A stretch of DNA of 64,000 bases. It comes from Toxorhynchites rutilus septentrionalis. Taxonomy: Eukaryota > Arthropoda > Insecta > Diptera > Culicidae. The position numbers were made by a program, and so were the translations under genes. Where the stretch lies: the NCBI RefSeq assembly GCF_029784135.1, contig NC_073745.1, positions 284,169,997 to 284,233,996 of the forward strand, in the 5' to 3' direction. The notes under the pieces are model-generated. The model was not told the origin of the DNA. It worked only from the letters and a program-made list of their open reading frames with translations, and did not search any database. Below are positions 33,525 to 44,781 of the stretch, piece after piece. Every line of letters begins with the position of its first letter. Position 1 is the first letter of the stretch.

Positions 33525-34955
33525 CCGTTTTGTCTCAAATTCTGAACACTTAAGCTTTGATGGCCATTAAACAGTGTCTCATTACTCAAAATGGTACTCT
33601 TTCGCGAATTTGAATTGATTTTTGAATACAATAGAACCTACTTTTCAATTTGACTACAATAAAATTGATTTACAAATAAATATTCATGGTAAAAAACTAA
33701 AAAATATGTTTAATCACTTTTGTCTCAAATTCCAAACACCATTTTTGTCACTGACTCGTATTCCGAACACTTTTGTCTCAAATTCCGAACCGCAAAGATG
33801 CATTTCTTTAAAAGAAAATAAGTTTTGAACTACTGGACCGATTCATATGATCGATATGTCAAATTAAAGTCAATTAGCTAGTCTTTTTTTTTTTGGTTAA
33901 ATGTTATACTCGCAAAAAAAAATTGGATTTTGCTTTCGTAATTATTGATTGTATTTGCTTTTTATAGTTTATATGGTTTCGGGACCAAGGGCGCTTTATC
34001 GGTATTGATACCTGTAAATATTGTCAAAATGAAGTCTATAACCAAAAGAATGTCAAGGTTTTGATTATTAAATTATTTATAACATGAAAGTTCAGTAAAT
34101 TCACATTGAAAAATCAAGTGTTCGCAATTTGAATCATGCGTAGAAACTTGACTCATATTCCGAACACTAATTTTAATGAAGATTTCGGCATAAAATATCG
34201 TTTTTTTCGTCCATTTATTGCAGATTCGCAAAAATTCTAGCACTTACCATGAAAACAACAAACGAAATAGTTGGAAAAAACTACTAAAACTGAAAAATTA
34301 CGGAGTTTGTTTTCTACAGAATTTGCTAACGTAAAAATTTAATCATTGCTTTTGACTATCACTTTTTTGCAAATGTTCAATATTATAAATTATAGGCTTT
34401 ATCGATACCTGTAAACGATGTTAAAATGGAGGCTATAACTCAAAGAATTTCAGGGTTTTGATTATTGAATTATTTATAACATTAAATTTCAGTAAATTTA
34501 TATTTGAAAATGAAGTGTTCGGAATATGAACCATGCGTAGAAATTTGATTCATATTCCGAACACTACTTCAATATTAATTTTAATGAAGATTTCTGCATA
34601 AAATAACACTTTTTTCTCCCAGTTATTGTAGGTTCTTACATTCTCTAGCACTTAACATAAAAACAGCAGTCAAAACAGTTCAACAACTATAAAAACTGAA
34701 AAATGAACGATGCTTGTTTTTTACGGAATTTGCTAACGCAAACTTTTCATCATTGGTTTTGACTGTCACTTTTTTGCAAATGTCTAATATTATAAATTAT
34801 AGGCTGTATTGATACCTGTGAATGATGTCAAAATGAAGCTCAAAGAAAGTCTGTGTTTTCATTATTCAATTATTTATAACATAAAATTTAGTAAATTTAT
34901 ATTTAAAAGTGAAGTGTTTGAAATTTGAGACTATTCGGAATATGACACAAAACGG
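33525..34955. mobile_element. TA-flanked MITE with internal ~400-bp tandem units
   Basis: Ends CCGTTTTGTCTCA and TGACACAAAACGG are inverted repeats with one mismatch, next to TA (33523-33524, 34956-34957). Inside, a unit of about 403 bases recurs about 2.5 times; the marker GATACCTGT falls near 34006, 34410 and 34812. The units are joined by the hairpin GTGTTCGGAATATGAA (34515-34530) paired with 34549-34564. Non-coding. Confidence 0.6.
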
Positions 34956-35241
34956 TACCTTGATATTTAATGAATGTTTTTTTATTTTGTTGAATTTTAA
35001 TCGCCAAGTTTGCGTCAAGTTTCCTCACCTCACCAATCGCAAAATTATTATATTGGTAACTATTTTGTATGAATAGGAAAAAAAACTAGAGATAGAATTT
35101 TGAAACAAAAATTTGCTCTAGGGGTCTGAGGTATAACTTCATTCTGGAAAAGGGGTCTCTTGCCCAAAATAGTTTGAGAATCCCTGCAGTTTTAAACTTG
35201 AAATCATTTGCGTGACAATTTTCATATCTCATTGTTTTTAA

Positions 35242-35525
35242 CACATTAAGGCCCGGATTTTATTTTGTAGCACTTTCCATTCAGCGCGCATCAAGTGCAT
35301 TTGCACAATACCAGTGTCCGTCCCAGGACCCAAAAATATTTATTGTATAAATAGAAAATCAGTCAGCAACTCGACTAGAAAGTATTCACATTTTGTAAAA
35401 CATCCGAGAACAAACCGTATATATTTATATTTTATTATTTTGTAACTGTCAGTCCCAGTCAGTCAGCACTTTTCTACCAAAAAACTCTACGTCGGCTCCA
35501 AGGGACCGACGCTGGGCTTAACGTG
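35242..35525. mobile_element. TTAA-flanked MITE
   Basis: Ends CACATTAAGGCCC and GGGCTTAACGTG, with TTAA at 35238-35241 and 35526-35529. TTAA duplications are the piggyBac signature. Near the right end lies a GTCGGCTCCAAGGGACCGAC palindrome. A related copy without a clear left end lies at 50178-50408 in the same orientation. Confidence 0.6.
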
Positions 35526-35529
35526 TTAA

Positions 35530-36185
35530 CGGAAGCAAGATTACTTGGGTTATATATTCATATCAATTAAAGTTTATGAAGCACATAGACACTATGATCG
35601 TCTGTATTTTAGAATGATTTTGAGGACCTATAACATCTGATGGTTATGTAAACTCAAAGCCAGCACAGCACACGGGCTGTATGAACCATTTTAGGTGTAA
35701 TTTCTTGCTATGAATTTATACCCAGTCGTGGTTAAAATGGTAGATCAATTGGCCTGAACTTCAGGATATTTTGAAGGATCTAGAACATCTGATTATTAAT
35801 TAAATTCAATGACAGGGTAGCACATTCTTTCTTAGATAGGCACCACACAGTATTGTGTAATGTGTAAGCAGAAGAACAATAACAATGAGTTGAATGTGTA
35901 AGAAAAGAAAGATCGATCCAAGTCGATCCAAGTCCTTGAGTCGACTGAACGACAAATATCAAGATACAAAATTGGTCAAAGGATAGGTGAGGGAGGATAT
36001 TCATACAATGTGAATTAAGAAAACTGAATAAAACTGGATAATATTAAGGAAAACTGGAAGATTTAAGGATTTAACTGTTTGACTGAATCGAGAAAACAAT
36101 GACAACGCTGCCCACAAGGTAGATAATGTACTAGTTATGAACAACGATTGTAGAATCATTCATCGCCGGTACAAATAAACATTTC
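35530..36185. other. No gene recognised
   Basis: AT-rich, non-coding flank of the I-clade LINE insertion. Confidence 0.5.
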
Positions 36186-36344
36186 TTGGATCATGTTTTT
36201 TTTTTATTCAAGTAAATGGCACATAGCACAAATATGGCTTTTTGTACCCAACTACACAATTCTTACATATACAAGCTATCACATATTATAATCCTAACAA
36301 ATCATCCTACTTATAAATAACTTTAATCTGATTTAATTTAATGT

Positions 36345-37376
36345 CTAAATTTTGTTATTTAATTTTGCTTCTTTAATGAACTTTAACAATTTTTCAACAC
36401 CAGTGAGATCATCTCCTAAGTTTGAAGTACTGATTCCGAACTTTTGTCTCGCTTTTGCATATAGAACGCAATCATCTAGAATGTGTTTGATTGAAAGATA
36501 TGAATTACATTTTGTACATAGTGGGCGAGGGGACTTATCGAGAAGGTAACTGTGTGTCATGTGTGTGTGGCCAATTCTCATTCTCGTTAAAATCACTGCC
36601 TCTTTTCGTGATTGCCGATATGACGTGAGCCATTCATAAGGCACAGTTTTTATAGTTCGTAATTTGTTCTCGGTGATATCATTCCAGGTTTTCAACCAAC
36701 ACTCTTTTATTTTTGCCTTTATTTGAGCTTTACCACTAGATATGTCTAGAGCTGGATCATTAATATGCAACACATAAGATTGTTTGGCCAGTTCATCTAC
36801 CGTTTCATTTCCATGTATTCGAGAATGACTTGGAATCCATAAAAAGTTGATTACTTTGCCATAGCCATTTGCGGTTTTTAAATCGTCTTGGATATTTTGG
36901 ATAATTGGATTATCACTGAAAATATTCTCAATAGCTTTCAGAGAACTCAGGGAATCGGATGCAACTAGGGCTTTGGAGATAAAATGTGCTTGAAATACAT
37001 ATTTAATCGCATGATGTATTGCTTTTAATTCTGCGCAGAAAATCGTTGATCCTGGTGCGAGATGTTCTTGGTACTGATACGACGAACTAAATACTGCGAA
37101 TCCGGTGAAGTCGCCAGACTGAGACCCATCAGTATACACAAATAAAAAATCACAGAACTTGTTTTCTATTTCTCTAAAAAGCATACGATATTGATCATCT
37201 GAAGTACTAGATTTTTCAAAACGAGCTAATGATAAATCTATGTTTGGTTTCGTTCCAGTCCATGGACAAATCGTATGAAAACCACGACGAGAAATACTTT
37301 CAATGTTTAATTGATATTTATCTAGTGTTTCAAAGTACCTTACATAGAATGGTCGTGCTAGCCGAGGTCGAGATGA
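36345..37376 (-). pseudogene. RNase H tail of ORF2, separated by two TAG codons
   Basis: In frame with ORF2 (the offset from ATG 40088 to the ATG at 37184 is 2904 bases, 968 codons). It begins SSRPRLARPFYVRYFETLDK, followed by RNase H: FLFVYTDGSQSGD, FCAELKAIHHAI, LVASDSLSSLKAI and WIPSHSRIHGNETVDELAK. The catalytic Asp, Glu, Asp and Asp all look present. A C-terminal CTKCNSYLSIKHILDDC finger follows, with a TAA stop at 36345. As no further damage accumulated, loss of the link to the polymerase is recent. Confidence 0.85.
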
Positions 37377-37394
37377 CTAGTGATTTGTGATTTC

Positions 37395-40088
37395 CTAATT
37401 ACTCATGTAAGGAAACAGAGGGTGGTTCGCTTGTGATTGGATTCTTATTCCATATGTAACAGTCTGTACGTCTCTTCGCAACGTCAATGGAATCATTCCA
37501 GAATCAGCAAGAATGCTGGAAATCGGGCTTGTTCTGAATGCTCCTATGGCTAATCGTATTCCGGAATTATGAACAGGGTCGAGTTGCTTAAGAATGTTCT
37601 TTCGAGCTGTAGAATATAGCATTGATCCGTAATCCAATCTCGACAGGACTAGAGTTTTGTGTAATGTAAGAAGTGTTTTTCGATCTGATCCCCAGTTTGT
37701 GTTTGACAGAGTACGTATGACTTTGACTGCTGCCATTGAACGAGCCTTCAATTGTTTAATATGTTTATTCCAACTGAGTTTTGAATCCAGAGTAATTCCC
37801 AAAAATTTGTGAGAATCCACAACATTCAGTGTTTGCCCATTTAAGAAGAGCGATGGATGGGACGAGCATGACGTTTGTTTGCAAAAATGCATGACTTTTG
37901 TTTTTAGGATTGAAAATCTGAATCCAGTATGATTGCTCCATTGTTGGAGGCTATTCAACAATGACTGCAAATTTTGTTGAATTTCTCTTAAAGATTTCTT
38001 GCGGAGGAAAGCTACTAAATCGTCAGCAAAGATAAGTTTCCTTATAGAAGGGGTGAAGTATCTCTTTATGGAATTCATTGCAACCAAAAATAACGTTACA
38101 CTTAGCACTGCTCCCTGGGGGACTCCATTTTGTTGATTATGTAGCGATGAGAAACTGTTCCCGACGTTTACTCGGAATTGTCGATCACGGAGGAAATTAT
38201 CTACGAATTTAAGCATATTTCCTCTGACGCCATAGTCAGATAATAGTTGAATAATCAAGTATTTCCACGAAGTATCGTACGCTTTTTCAATATCGAAAAA
38301 GATGCACACTAAGTGTTCCTTGTTGACAAAAGCCTCTTGAATAGCTGATTCTAGAGTGATCAAATTATCCATCGTATTTCGATATTTACGAAATCCGGAT
38401 TGTACCGAATCTAGTATCTCATTAGATTCTAGATACCACATCAATCTTTTGTTGACCATTTTTTCCATAAGTTTGCAGAGACAGCACGTTAACGATATCG
38501 GACGATAGTTAAGAGGATTCAAAGAACTTTTCAACGGTTTCAGAATAGCTATAACGATTGATTCTTTCCACTGATCTGGGAAAACTCGTTGTTCCCAAAT
38601 CTCATTGTACAATTTTAGTAGGTGGTACAGACCTTCCAAAGGCAAATTTTTAATCATGTCATAATGGATGTTATCAGTTCCAGTGGATCCTCCCTTGCAG
38701 CTATATAATGCCCGTTCAAGCTCAGCGAAAGTAAACGGCGAATTGAGTTCATTGACACCTCCAATTTCATATATTATAGTATTATGTTGTTCACATTGAA
38801 TTTTGTGTTCCAAAAATTCGGGGGAATAGTTTTCTGAGCTAGATGTAAATGAGAATGTGTTTGCAAGTGTTTCAGCAATCTCACTTTGATTTGTTAGGAC
38901 ATTATTATCAACTTTCAATGTCGTAATTGTTCGAGGTTTCCCTTTTCCACTCACCTTTTGTATTTTTGCCCACACTTCTCGAACATGTGTGTTTAGATTT
39001 ATACTTGGTACGAATTTAGACCATGATTCATATTGCGCTTTTCTTATTTCTCGCCTGGCCCTTGCCCGCAAGATTTTATATTCAGCTTCGTTTTCAGTGG
39101 TCATGCATCTGTTTAATTTCTTTAAAGCCTTCTTTCGGGCTTCAATGCACTTTATTATGTCCTTTGACCACCATGGTGGCTTAACTTTTTTGATTTCACT
39201 AGAAGTCATCGGAATAGACCGCTTAGCAGCATCTACGAGACAAGAGGAAAACTGTTCTATTTTATGCAACACTTCGCCAGGCTGATCATAATCAGCATTT
39301 AAGGATACTAAATGTTGATAGTTCGCCCAGTCAGCTGCTTGCGTGACCCAACGAGGGCGTCTCGTAATATTGAGATTACGTTGGAGAGGTGTCAGTATAA
39401 TAGGGAAGTGATCACTCGAGCAAAGGTCTGAATGTACCTGCCACGAAAAGTGGAAGAGGAGACAAGGAGAACCGAATGACAAATCGATAGCTGAATATGA
39501 GTTATTGGCAACACTATAATGCGTAGGAGAACCATCATTTAAAATATTTAAATTGTGTTGATCAATTATAGATTCGATAAGTCTGCCCTTTGTACTTGTA
39601 TTGCCAGAACCCCAAATTACGTTATGTGCATTACAATCGGTTGTAATCAAATATGGCACAGGAAGCTGTTTCAGGAGATCGTTAAGTTCGGTATCAGTAA
39701 CTGGTTTGTTTGGTGGTAAACAAAGGCTACAAACAGTCATTTGGATTGGAAAAGTGATCGCTACAGCTACAGCCTGAAGCTCTGTATCGACGTTAATTTC
39801 TTCAGAGAAGAAGGTTTCATGAACCGCGATTGCTACACCTCCTGATGCTCTTAAATGGGATTGATCAAGTTTATAATACATATTGAAATTTTTTAAAGTA
39901 GGTCTACGACTATGATCGAAATGAGTTTCTTGAATCGAGATTACATACGGGTTATATTCACTTATGAGTAATTTGAGTTCATCAAAATTATTATAAAAAC
40001 CTTTTGCATTCCATTGTATGATTGTTCTATCCATAATAAAAGGGGTTAGCGTGTTATTAAAGAAACTCAGAGGATCTTTACAATTCAT
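37395..40088 (-). CDS. LINE ORF2: endonuclease and reverse transcriptase
   Basis: An 897-residue open frame from ATG 40088. Endonuclease (about residues 19-240): IIQWNAKGFYNN, ISIQETH with the catalytic Glu, TDCNAHN and SSDHFPI. Reverse transcriptase (about 470-750): PLNYRPISLTCCLCKLMEKM, QSGFRKYRNTMDNL, FFDIEKAYDTSW, NGVPQGAVLSVTLF and the polymerase box LIFADDLVAF near 688. The thumb contains FLGITLDSKLSWNKHI. Catalytic residues are all present. The frame ends at TAG 37395-37397, but the same frame continues after a second TAG (37377-37379) into RNase H. The undamaged ORF2 would be about 1247 residues. Whether the stops are mutations or are read through cannot be told from sequence. Confidence 0.92.
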   Translation of the reverse strand: MNCKDPLSFFNNTLTPFIMDRTIIQWNAKGFYNNFDELKLLISEYNPYVISIQETHFDHSRRPTLKNFNMYYKLDQSHLRASGGVAIAVHETFFSEEINVDTELQAVAVAITFPIQMTVCSLCLPPNKPVTDTELNDLLKQLPVPYLITTDCNAHNVIWGSGNTSTKGRLIESIIDQHNLNILNDGSPTHYSVANNSYSAIDLSFGSPCLLFHFSWQVHSDLCSSDHFPIILTPLQRNLNITRRPRWVTQAADWANYQHLVSLNADYDQPGEVLHKIEQFSSCLVDAAKRSIPMTSSEIKKVKPPWWSKDIIKCIEARKKALKKLNRCMTTENEAEYKILRARARREIRKAQYESWSKFVPSINLNTHVREVWAKIQKVSGKGKPRTITTLKVDNNVLTNQSEIAETLANTFSFTSSSENYSPEFLEHKIQCEQHNTIIYEIGGVNELNSPFTFAELERALYSCKGGSTGTDNIHYDMIKNLPLEGLYHLLKLYNEIWEQRVFPDQWKESIVIAILKPLKSSLNPLNYRPISLTCCLCKLMEKMVNKRLMWYLESNEILDSVQSGFRKYRNTMDNLITLESAIQEAFVNKEHLVCIFFDIEKAYDTSWKYLIIQLLSDYGVRGNMLKFVDNFLRDRQFRVNVGNSFSSLHNQQNGVPQGAVLSVTLFLVAMNSIKRYFTPSIRKLIFADDLVAFLRKKSLREIQQNLQSLLNSLQQWSNHTGFRFSILKTKVMHFCKQTSCSSHPSLFLNGQTLNVVDSHKFLGITLDSKLSWNKHIKQLKARSMAAVKVIRTLSNTNWGSDRKTLLTLHKTLVLSRLDYGSMLYSTARKNILKQLDPVHNSGIRLAIGAFRTSPISSILADSGMIPLTLRRDVQTVTYGIRIQSQANHPLFPYMSN

Positions 40089-41508
40089 CTAAATAAACCT
40101 CGTCAACAAATATGGACGTATTGACTGCTTGTGATATTGTAGATAATTCGTTTTCGTCCATTACGGGATAAGACATTGAATTTTCAAATAAGTTTTCTGG
40201 TGGTGTTAGTGTTTCATCTTGTCCTTTCCTCACAATGGAGGATTGACTGTTATTTTGCAACATATTTGTTTCATTCACTTCAGTTAAATTAGTATTGTCC
40301 TTTGATGTTAGTGGTGTTAGTTTACCTTCGTTTCTTTGTTTTGTAGGAGTTGTTCTTATCGGAAATTCTCTCTCTGAACCGATAGAGTTCTCGGCCATAT
40401 CAGCATCTCCGGCTTTGTTGTTCGGATTAATTGTTAATTCGGTTTTGTTGGATGAATGGGCAGCAGCGTCTGTAGTAGTAGCCACAACAATTGCAGCAGC
40501 ACCTTCGGGTCTCGCTTTCTCGGTGACCATGTGTTGGGTAACATCAGCAAAACTTCTAGTCAATCGGTGTGGGATAGGATGCGGAACTTGAAGTCGTCGT
40601 TTACGGGTGGCTTCACGGATAGAGATTTTCTCAGTTACTCTTAGCTTCTGGATCTCAAGTTCGTCTTGGAATATGGGACATTCTTTTGAGAGAGCGTGGT
40701 GATTTTGAAGACAGTTCACACACACTACTGGTGTTGAACACTCTCCTTCGTGGTAGAGGTTCGCGCATCTAGCACAGATCTGATTCCCTCTACAGCGTTC
40801 TTTGTCGTGTCCATAGTGTAGGCATTTAAAACATCTCAAAGGAGATGGAACATACTGTTTCACTTTACAGTTGTAGAAACCGACGTTGATCGATGAAGGT
40901 AAATTTCCAAGGTTGAATGTTAATACGAACGTGTATGATCGTATCGTTTTTCCGTCCTTGATTCGATCCGAGAATCGTCTGATGCTAATTACGTGTTCAG
41001 TCTTTAGTTCTTCCAAGATTTCTTCGTCCTTGAGAAACATGAAGTCCCGACAATTGATTACGCCCTTGGTCAAATTGAGGGTTGGGTGTTCCTCAACTTT
41101 AATGCCATATTTTCCTCCCAACATTGTTTGTTTCAACAATTTTTGCGCCTGTTGTCTGTCGATCGATTTTAGTAACAATTTTCCGTCTCGCATCCGACTG
41201 ATTGTGACATTAAGAGAAATGCTATCCACTGCTTTCTTGATGAAGAATGGCGACAATTTTTCCATTGTCTCCCCGTTATCTGTACGAGTCAGAATCAAGT
41301 AACGCGGTCCATTGTTCCCTTCTATACGCGCTTCCTTGGAAAACTGTTTTTCCTGAATTAAATCTCCGGAAATTCCGCGTTTCTTCTGTTTCGGCGTCGT
41401 TCCTGTCGAAGGTCGTTTCTTTGTTTCATAGTCAACGATATCTGCTAGTTGGCCAAATCCAGATCCGAATAACCGTGATGGCTCCCCACCACCAGGGTCA
41501 TCCGCCAT
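40078..41508 (-). CDS. LINE ORF1 nucleic acid-binding protein
   Basis: A 476-residue gag-like protein that would coat the element RNA. It starts at ATG 41508 in a good context (CGAAATGGCG), MADDPGGGEPSRLFGSGFGQ. Residues about 65-215 form the conserved RNA-binding region of I-type ORF1. Three CCHC-type knuckles follow at about 224-280: CFKCLHYGHDKERC, CARCANLYHEGEC and CVNCLQNHHALSKEC. The C-terminal 170 residues are low-complexity, rich in Thr, Asn and Glu. The stop TAA (40078-40080) lies inside the start of ORF2; the overlap is 11 bases (ATGAATTGTAA), which suggests coupled reinitiation. The frame is fully open. Confidence 0.9.
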   Translation of the reverse strand: MADDPGGGEPSRLFGSGFGQLADIVDYETKKRPSTGTTPKQKKRGISGDLIQEKQFSKEARIEGNNGPRYLILTRTDNGETMEKLSPFFIKKAVDSISLNVTISRMRDGKLLLKSIDRQQAQKLLKQTMLGGKYGIKVEEHPTLNLTKGVINCRDFMFLKDEEILEELKTEHVISIRRFSDRIKDGKTIRSYTFVLTFNLGNLPSSINVGFYNCKVKQYVPSPLRCFKCLHYGHDKERCRGNQICARCANLYHEGECSTPVVCVNCLQNHHALSKECPIFQDELEIQKLRVTEKISIREATRKRRLQVPHPIPHRLTRSFADVTQHMVTEKARPEGAAAIVVATTTDAAAHSSNKTELTINPNNKAGDADMAENSIGSEREFPIRTTPTKQRNEGKLTPLTSKDNTNLTEVNETNMLQNNSQSSIVRKGQDETLTPPENLFENSMSYPVMDENELSTISQAVNTSIFVDEVYLDEL

Positions 41509-41624
41509 TTCGTTCGACTAGACACTCTTTTTCACAATAGTTTTCTTTGTTACGAGACTCAAATGAACTATACCAAACAATAGGGAAGAAAGAGTCGTTG
41601 AATTGATTTGGAGAGCTCACTAAA

Positions 41625-41661
41625 GAGATGTTTATCTCACGAGTGCTGAAACCAAACTGTG
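41625..41661 (-). promoter_or_regulatory. Putative internal promoter of the LINE
   Basis: The first bases of the element contain ACAGTTT, close to the arthropod initiator consensus. ACATCT at roughly +28 relative to that A matches five of six positions of a downstream promoter element. TATA-less internal promoters of this layout are known for Jockey and I elements. This reading is inference. Confidence 0.35.
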
Positions 41662-41768
41662 TTGGATCATGTTGAGCTGTTTACCGATTAGAGATTGTGT
41701 TTGGAATGTACCGCGGGTAATACGGACAGTGGGGGTAACATGGACTGGTGGTTGATTTGTATAGTTAC

Positions 41769-42550
41769 TCTAGCTGACCCGGCAAACTTCGTCCCGCCCA
41801 ATATTTGTTTTTTGACATCCGGCGATCCTTTTTTTGGTATAGATAAAAGAAGATATAGGAGTGCGTTTTAAAACATTAAAATCCTTTCCCAGTTTGGAAC
41901 AACGATCAATTTCGCTAGCGCAAACATCAAATGGACTAACAACACTTGTCACTATGTAATTGTAGAACATATGGGAATTTATTTTTCCGAATTTTCCCTT
42001 TTTCTTTCGGAGTTTTTCGAAAATTTTCAATTGTCATGTTTGGAGGGGTGTCATACCATCATAGAAACATTTCTCATACCCAAAAACCCTCACATCCCAA
42101 ATTGTGCTTGATTAGTTCTCGAGTTATGCAGAAGTTTGTGTTTCGATTGTATGGCAGCCCTCCTTAGAGAGGGGGACATGAGTGAATTCACCATAGAAAC
42201 GTTTCGTGCCCCGTAAAATCTTCACATGCCAAATTTGGCTCCATTCGCTTGATTAGTTTTCGAGTTATGAAGAAATTTGTATTTCATTTGTATGACAGCC
42301 CACCCTTAGAGAGCGGGTGGAGTGTCTCACCACCGTAAAACATTTATTGCACCCTAAAACTTCCACATGCCAAATTTGGTTTCATTCGCTTGAATAATTC
42401 TCGAGTAATCCAGAAATTTGTGTTTCATTTGTATGACAGCCCACCCTTAGAGAGGGGGTGGAGAGTCTTACTACCATACAAACATTTATTGCATCCTAAT
42501 ACATCCACATGCTCAATTTGGATTCATTTGCTTGAATAATTCTCGAGTTG
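41769..42550 (+). repeat. Interspersed repeat, second copy
   Basis: Starts CTAGCTGACCCGGCAAACTT as at 17908. It holds three tandem units of about 142 bases (near 42150, 42294, 42435) with AGCCCACCCTTAGAGAG and CACATGCCAAATTTGG. The terminal GACAGACAGACA tail of the first copy is missing, so the 3' end is truncated. Confidence 0.6.
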
Positions 42551-42649
42551 GTTAAATTTCGGTTTGTGAGTTTACAGAGAAGCGATATTAGATGTGTACG
42601 GAAAATTTAATTCTTTTTTGAGTGGAAAATTTAAATTATTGTAATAATT

Positions 42650-43205
42650 GTACTGGTGGGGTAAAACGGACAGTTGCCAGTGGGAGTGAGATGGACTGTG
42701 AAAAGTCTATTCAATCTGTTCCTAAGGAACGCCCTGCGTCTATAAATGAAAACAAAATCGCCAAAATCGGACTGTTTAGAAGCTGACTGGAACCAAAAGC
42801 AAAAAAGTTGGGGGTCTGTTCGTTTATACTGCTCAAAAGCACGATATCACTTCTAGGTGGATTAATTCTACGGACATTCGTGATGAGAACAGACCTTGGT
42901 TTAATAAAATTATCCCTCTCGCGATCGATCAACCTCTACGCTTCATGTATATTACAAATCTGTCCATATCACCCCCACTATATGTCCATATTTCCCGCAT
43001 CGAAAAAAATGTTGTACTTATCGGTCTGTTTCAATTTCAGTAAAAAATATTGGAAAACACTTTTTTATAAAATATTTGGTCAATTAGGTAGAGAAACAGT
43101 ATATTTAATTGCAAGAAAATACATCAAAGTTTTGGGAAACATGAATTTGCAAAGATATAATTGAAGTTCTTCAAAACATGTCCGTTTTAGTCTCAACTCC
43201 CCTAC
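42650..43205. repeat. Repeat with GGACAGT / ACTCCCC ends
   Basis: Begins GGGGTAAAACGGACAGT and ends GTCCGTTTTAGTCTCAACTC then CCCTA, an imperfect inverted pair. 43100-43203 matches 33135-33235. A partial start also precedes the repeat at 41769 (GGGTAATACGGACAGTGG at 41715). Probably a MITE; limits uncertain. Confidence 0.4.
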
Positions 43206-44781
43206 GTTTATGTATCATTTCGATCTCAAGTTCACATCTCTATTAGTCAAATAATATGTTTATCAGCGGGGGAATGTCTAATTGGTGAATGGGTGGAAAT
43301 GGAATGATATGTCATAAACAATGTTTAAGTAATGATCTTTAGGAAATATTGGCGATGATGGATGTGAATGCCATTCGAGTTGTCGAAACTGTACAAATTT
43401 ATGTGCTCCCATTGAGAGTCAATTCGAATCATACCATCCAACGAATCGTTTAAATTTATTATAAACACACACACACACACAATCATAAGAACCGGAAACA
43501 CGAACGATAATTTTGCGGCATCCTGTCTGCAGCGCAAACTATGGTATCTATCCGATATTCTCATGTATGTTATTTACCTAAAATGTTTGCTTCTATCCTG
43601 TCTTTATTATGAAAATTGTTGGGATGCATGGTAGTGTTCTTCAAGCACAGCATGCAGGCTGAATTTCTTTCCCTTCAGCTTGTGACATATCACAAATTGT
43701 TCCGGCAGCTCGAATGACAAACAAAATAAAACTCGAGAAAGCTCTATTCCAACCACAATTTCCTCCCACCGGGGTCTGAAATTTGTGTTTGGAAAATCAC
43801 ATTTCGAATTCTTTCCACACACACACACACACACACACACCGTCCCGTCCACTTCCTCCCCCCTTGCAATGTACGCATCGGAAATTTTCTGTGCATTTGT
43901 TGACGCACCATATCAACAACTCCGGATTTCTTGTAGTTCATGAAACAAAATTAAATTTTAATCAAGAGAATTACGTTCGGTTGGGGAAATAGGTTGAAGC
44001 TGGACGCAGATAGCACGCAAAAAGTGGGATCTGAATGTGACCTACATTTTTGTTGATTCACATGGGAAGATGTTTGTCGGAGAAAAATATTGTTTGCATG
44101 TTGATGGTTCTGTTTTTGAACGATCTCCGAGATCAAATTTTATTTTTTTTTTTGTTTAGTGTCAGTTCGTTATCCAAAATCTAGTTCAAGAGCTTCAAGC
44201 TGTAATCGAAAACCACTTCAATGAAGAAAAAAACAGTATCATCGACTATCGCATGCTCGAAGGGAATATGCTTCTATCCCCAAATAGTTACATTCCGTCC
44301 GAGAGCGCCACAAATTCCGAACCAGATTGGAAAATTCTTCACCGCTGCCCCGTTCGTTATCGCCCAAGTGAACGCAATTTGCATAAGGTCCGAAATCGCA
44401 TCTTCTCCCGGGAGAAAATAAAAATCTCATTCTCAACCGGTCACAGTTTTTCACCTCTGAAAGAAAACAGCGCTCTTCCGTTTACTGTTGAAAGCAAACC
44501 ATCCGCTGGGGTCGGGGTCCCGAGTGGGGGCGAACAGCAGTGTGCTAATTTCTCACATTCCAACACCGACGCGTGAAAAGTGCTTTTAAGTGTAAATTAT
44601 CCTCCAGGCCCCCATACGATAGCGTTTCGCCGCCTCAAACAGCGAGCTTCGCTCGGGCCGCACTATTTCCGCTGATCCTTTTTCTTCTCTGGGCAGCAGC
44701 ATTGTGTGTTTGTGATAAAGCAGTGTGAAAATCGCTCCTAATGGAGTTACAGAGTAATCCTTCCTGCCCCCGTTCGCAGTG
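43206..44781. other. Unassigned; two CA microsatellites
   Basis: Short (CA)n tracts lie at about 43465-43481 and 43816-43840. From about 44200 the sequence becomes GC-richer and non-repetitive, possibly host regulatory or 5' UTR sequence. No conserved protein was recognised. Confidence 0.45.

Larger units (their letters stand above)
36196..41661 (-). mobile_element. Full-length I-clade non-LTR retrotransposon
   Basis: The element runs from its 5' end (CACAGTTTGGTTTCAGCACT on the minus strand, from 41661) through ORF1 and ORF2 to a poly(A) run (T tract at 36196-36205). The duplication TTGGATCATG occurs at 36186-36195 and again at 41662-41671; two further T bases could extend it. Total length is about 5.47 kb, complete for this clade. 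The endonuclease-RT-RNase H order and the IIQWNAKG-type endonuclease start place it in the I clade. Apart from two TAG codons in ORF2 it appears intact, so the insertion is recent. Confidence 0.92.

Noticed and set aside
38989..39285. Plus-strand frames opposite the LINE (38989-39285, 40295-40591, 40886-41302)
   Set aside because: Shadows of ORF1 and ORF2 on the other strand.
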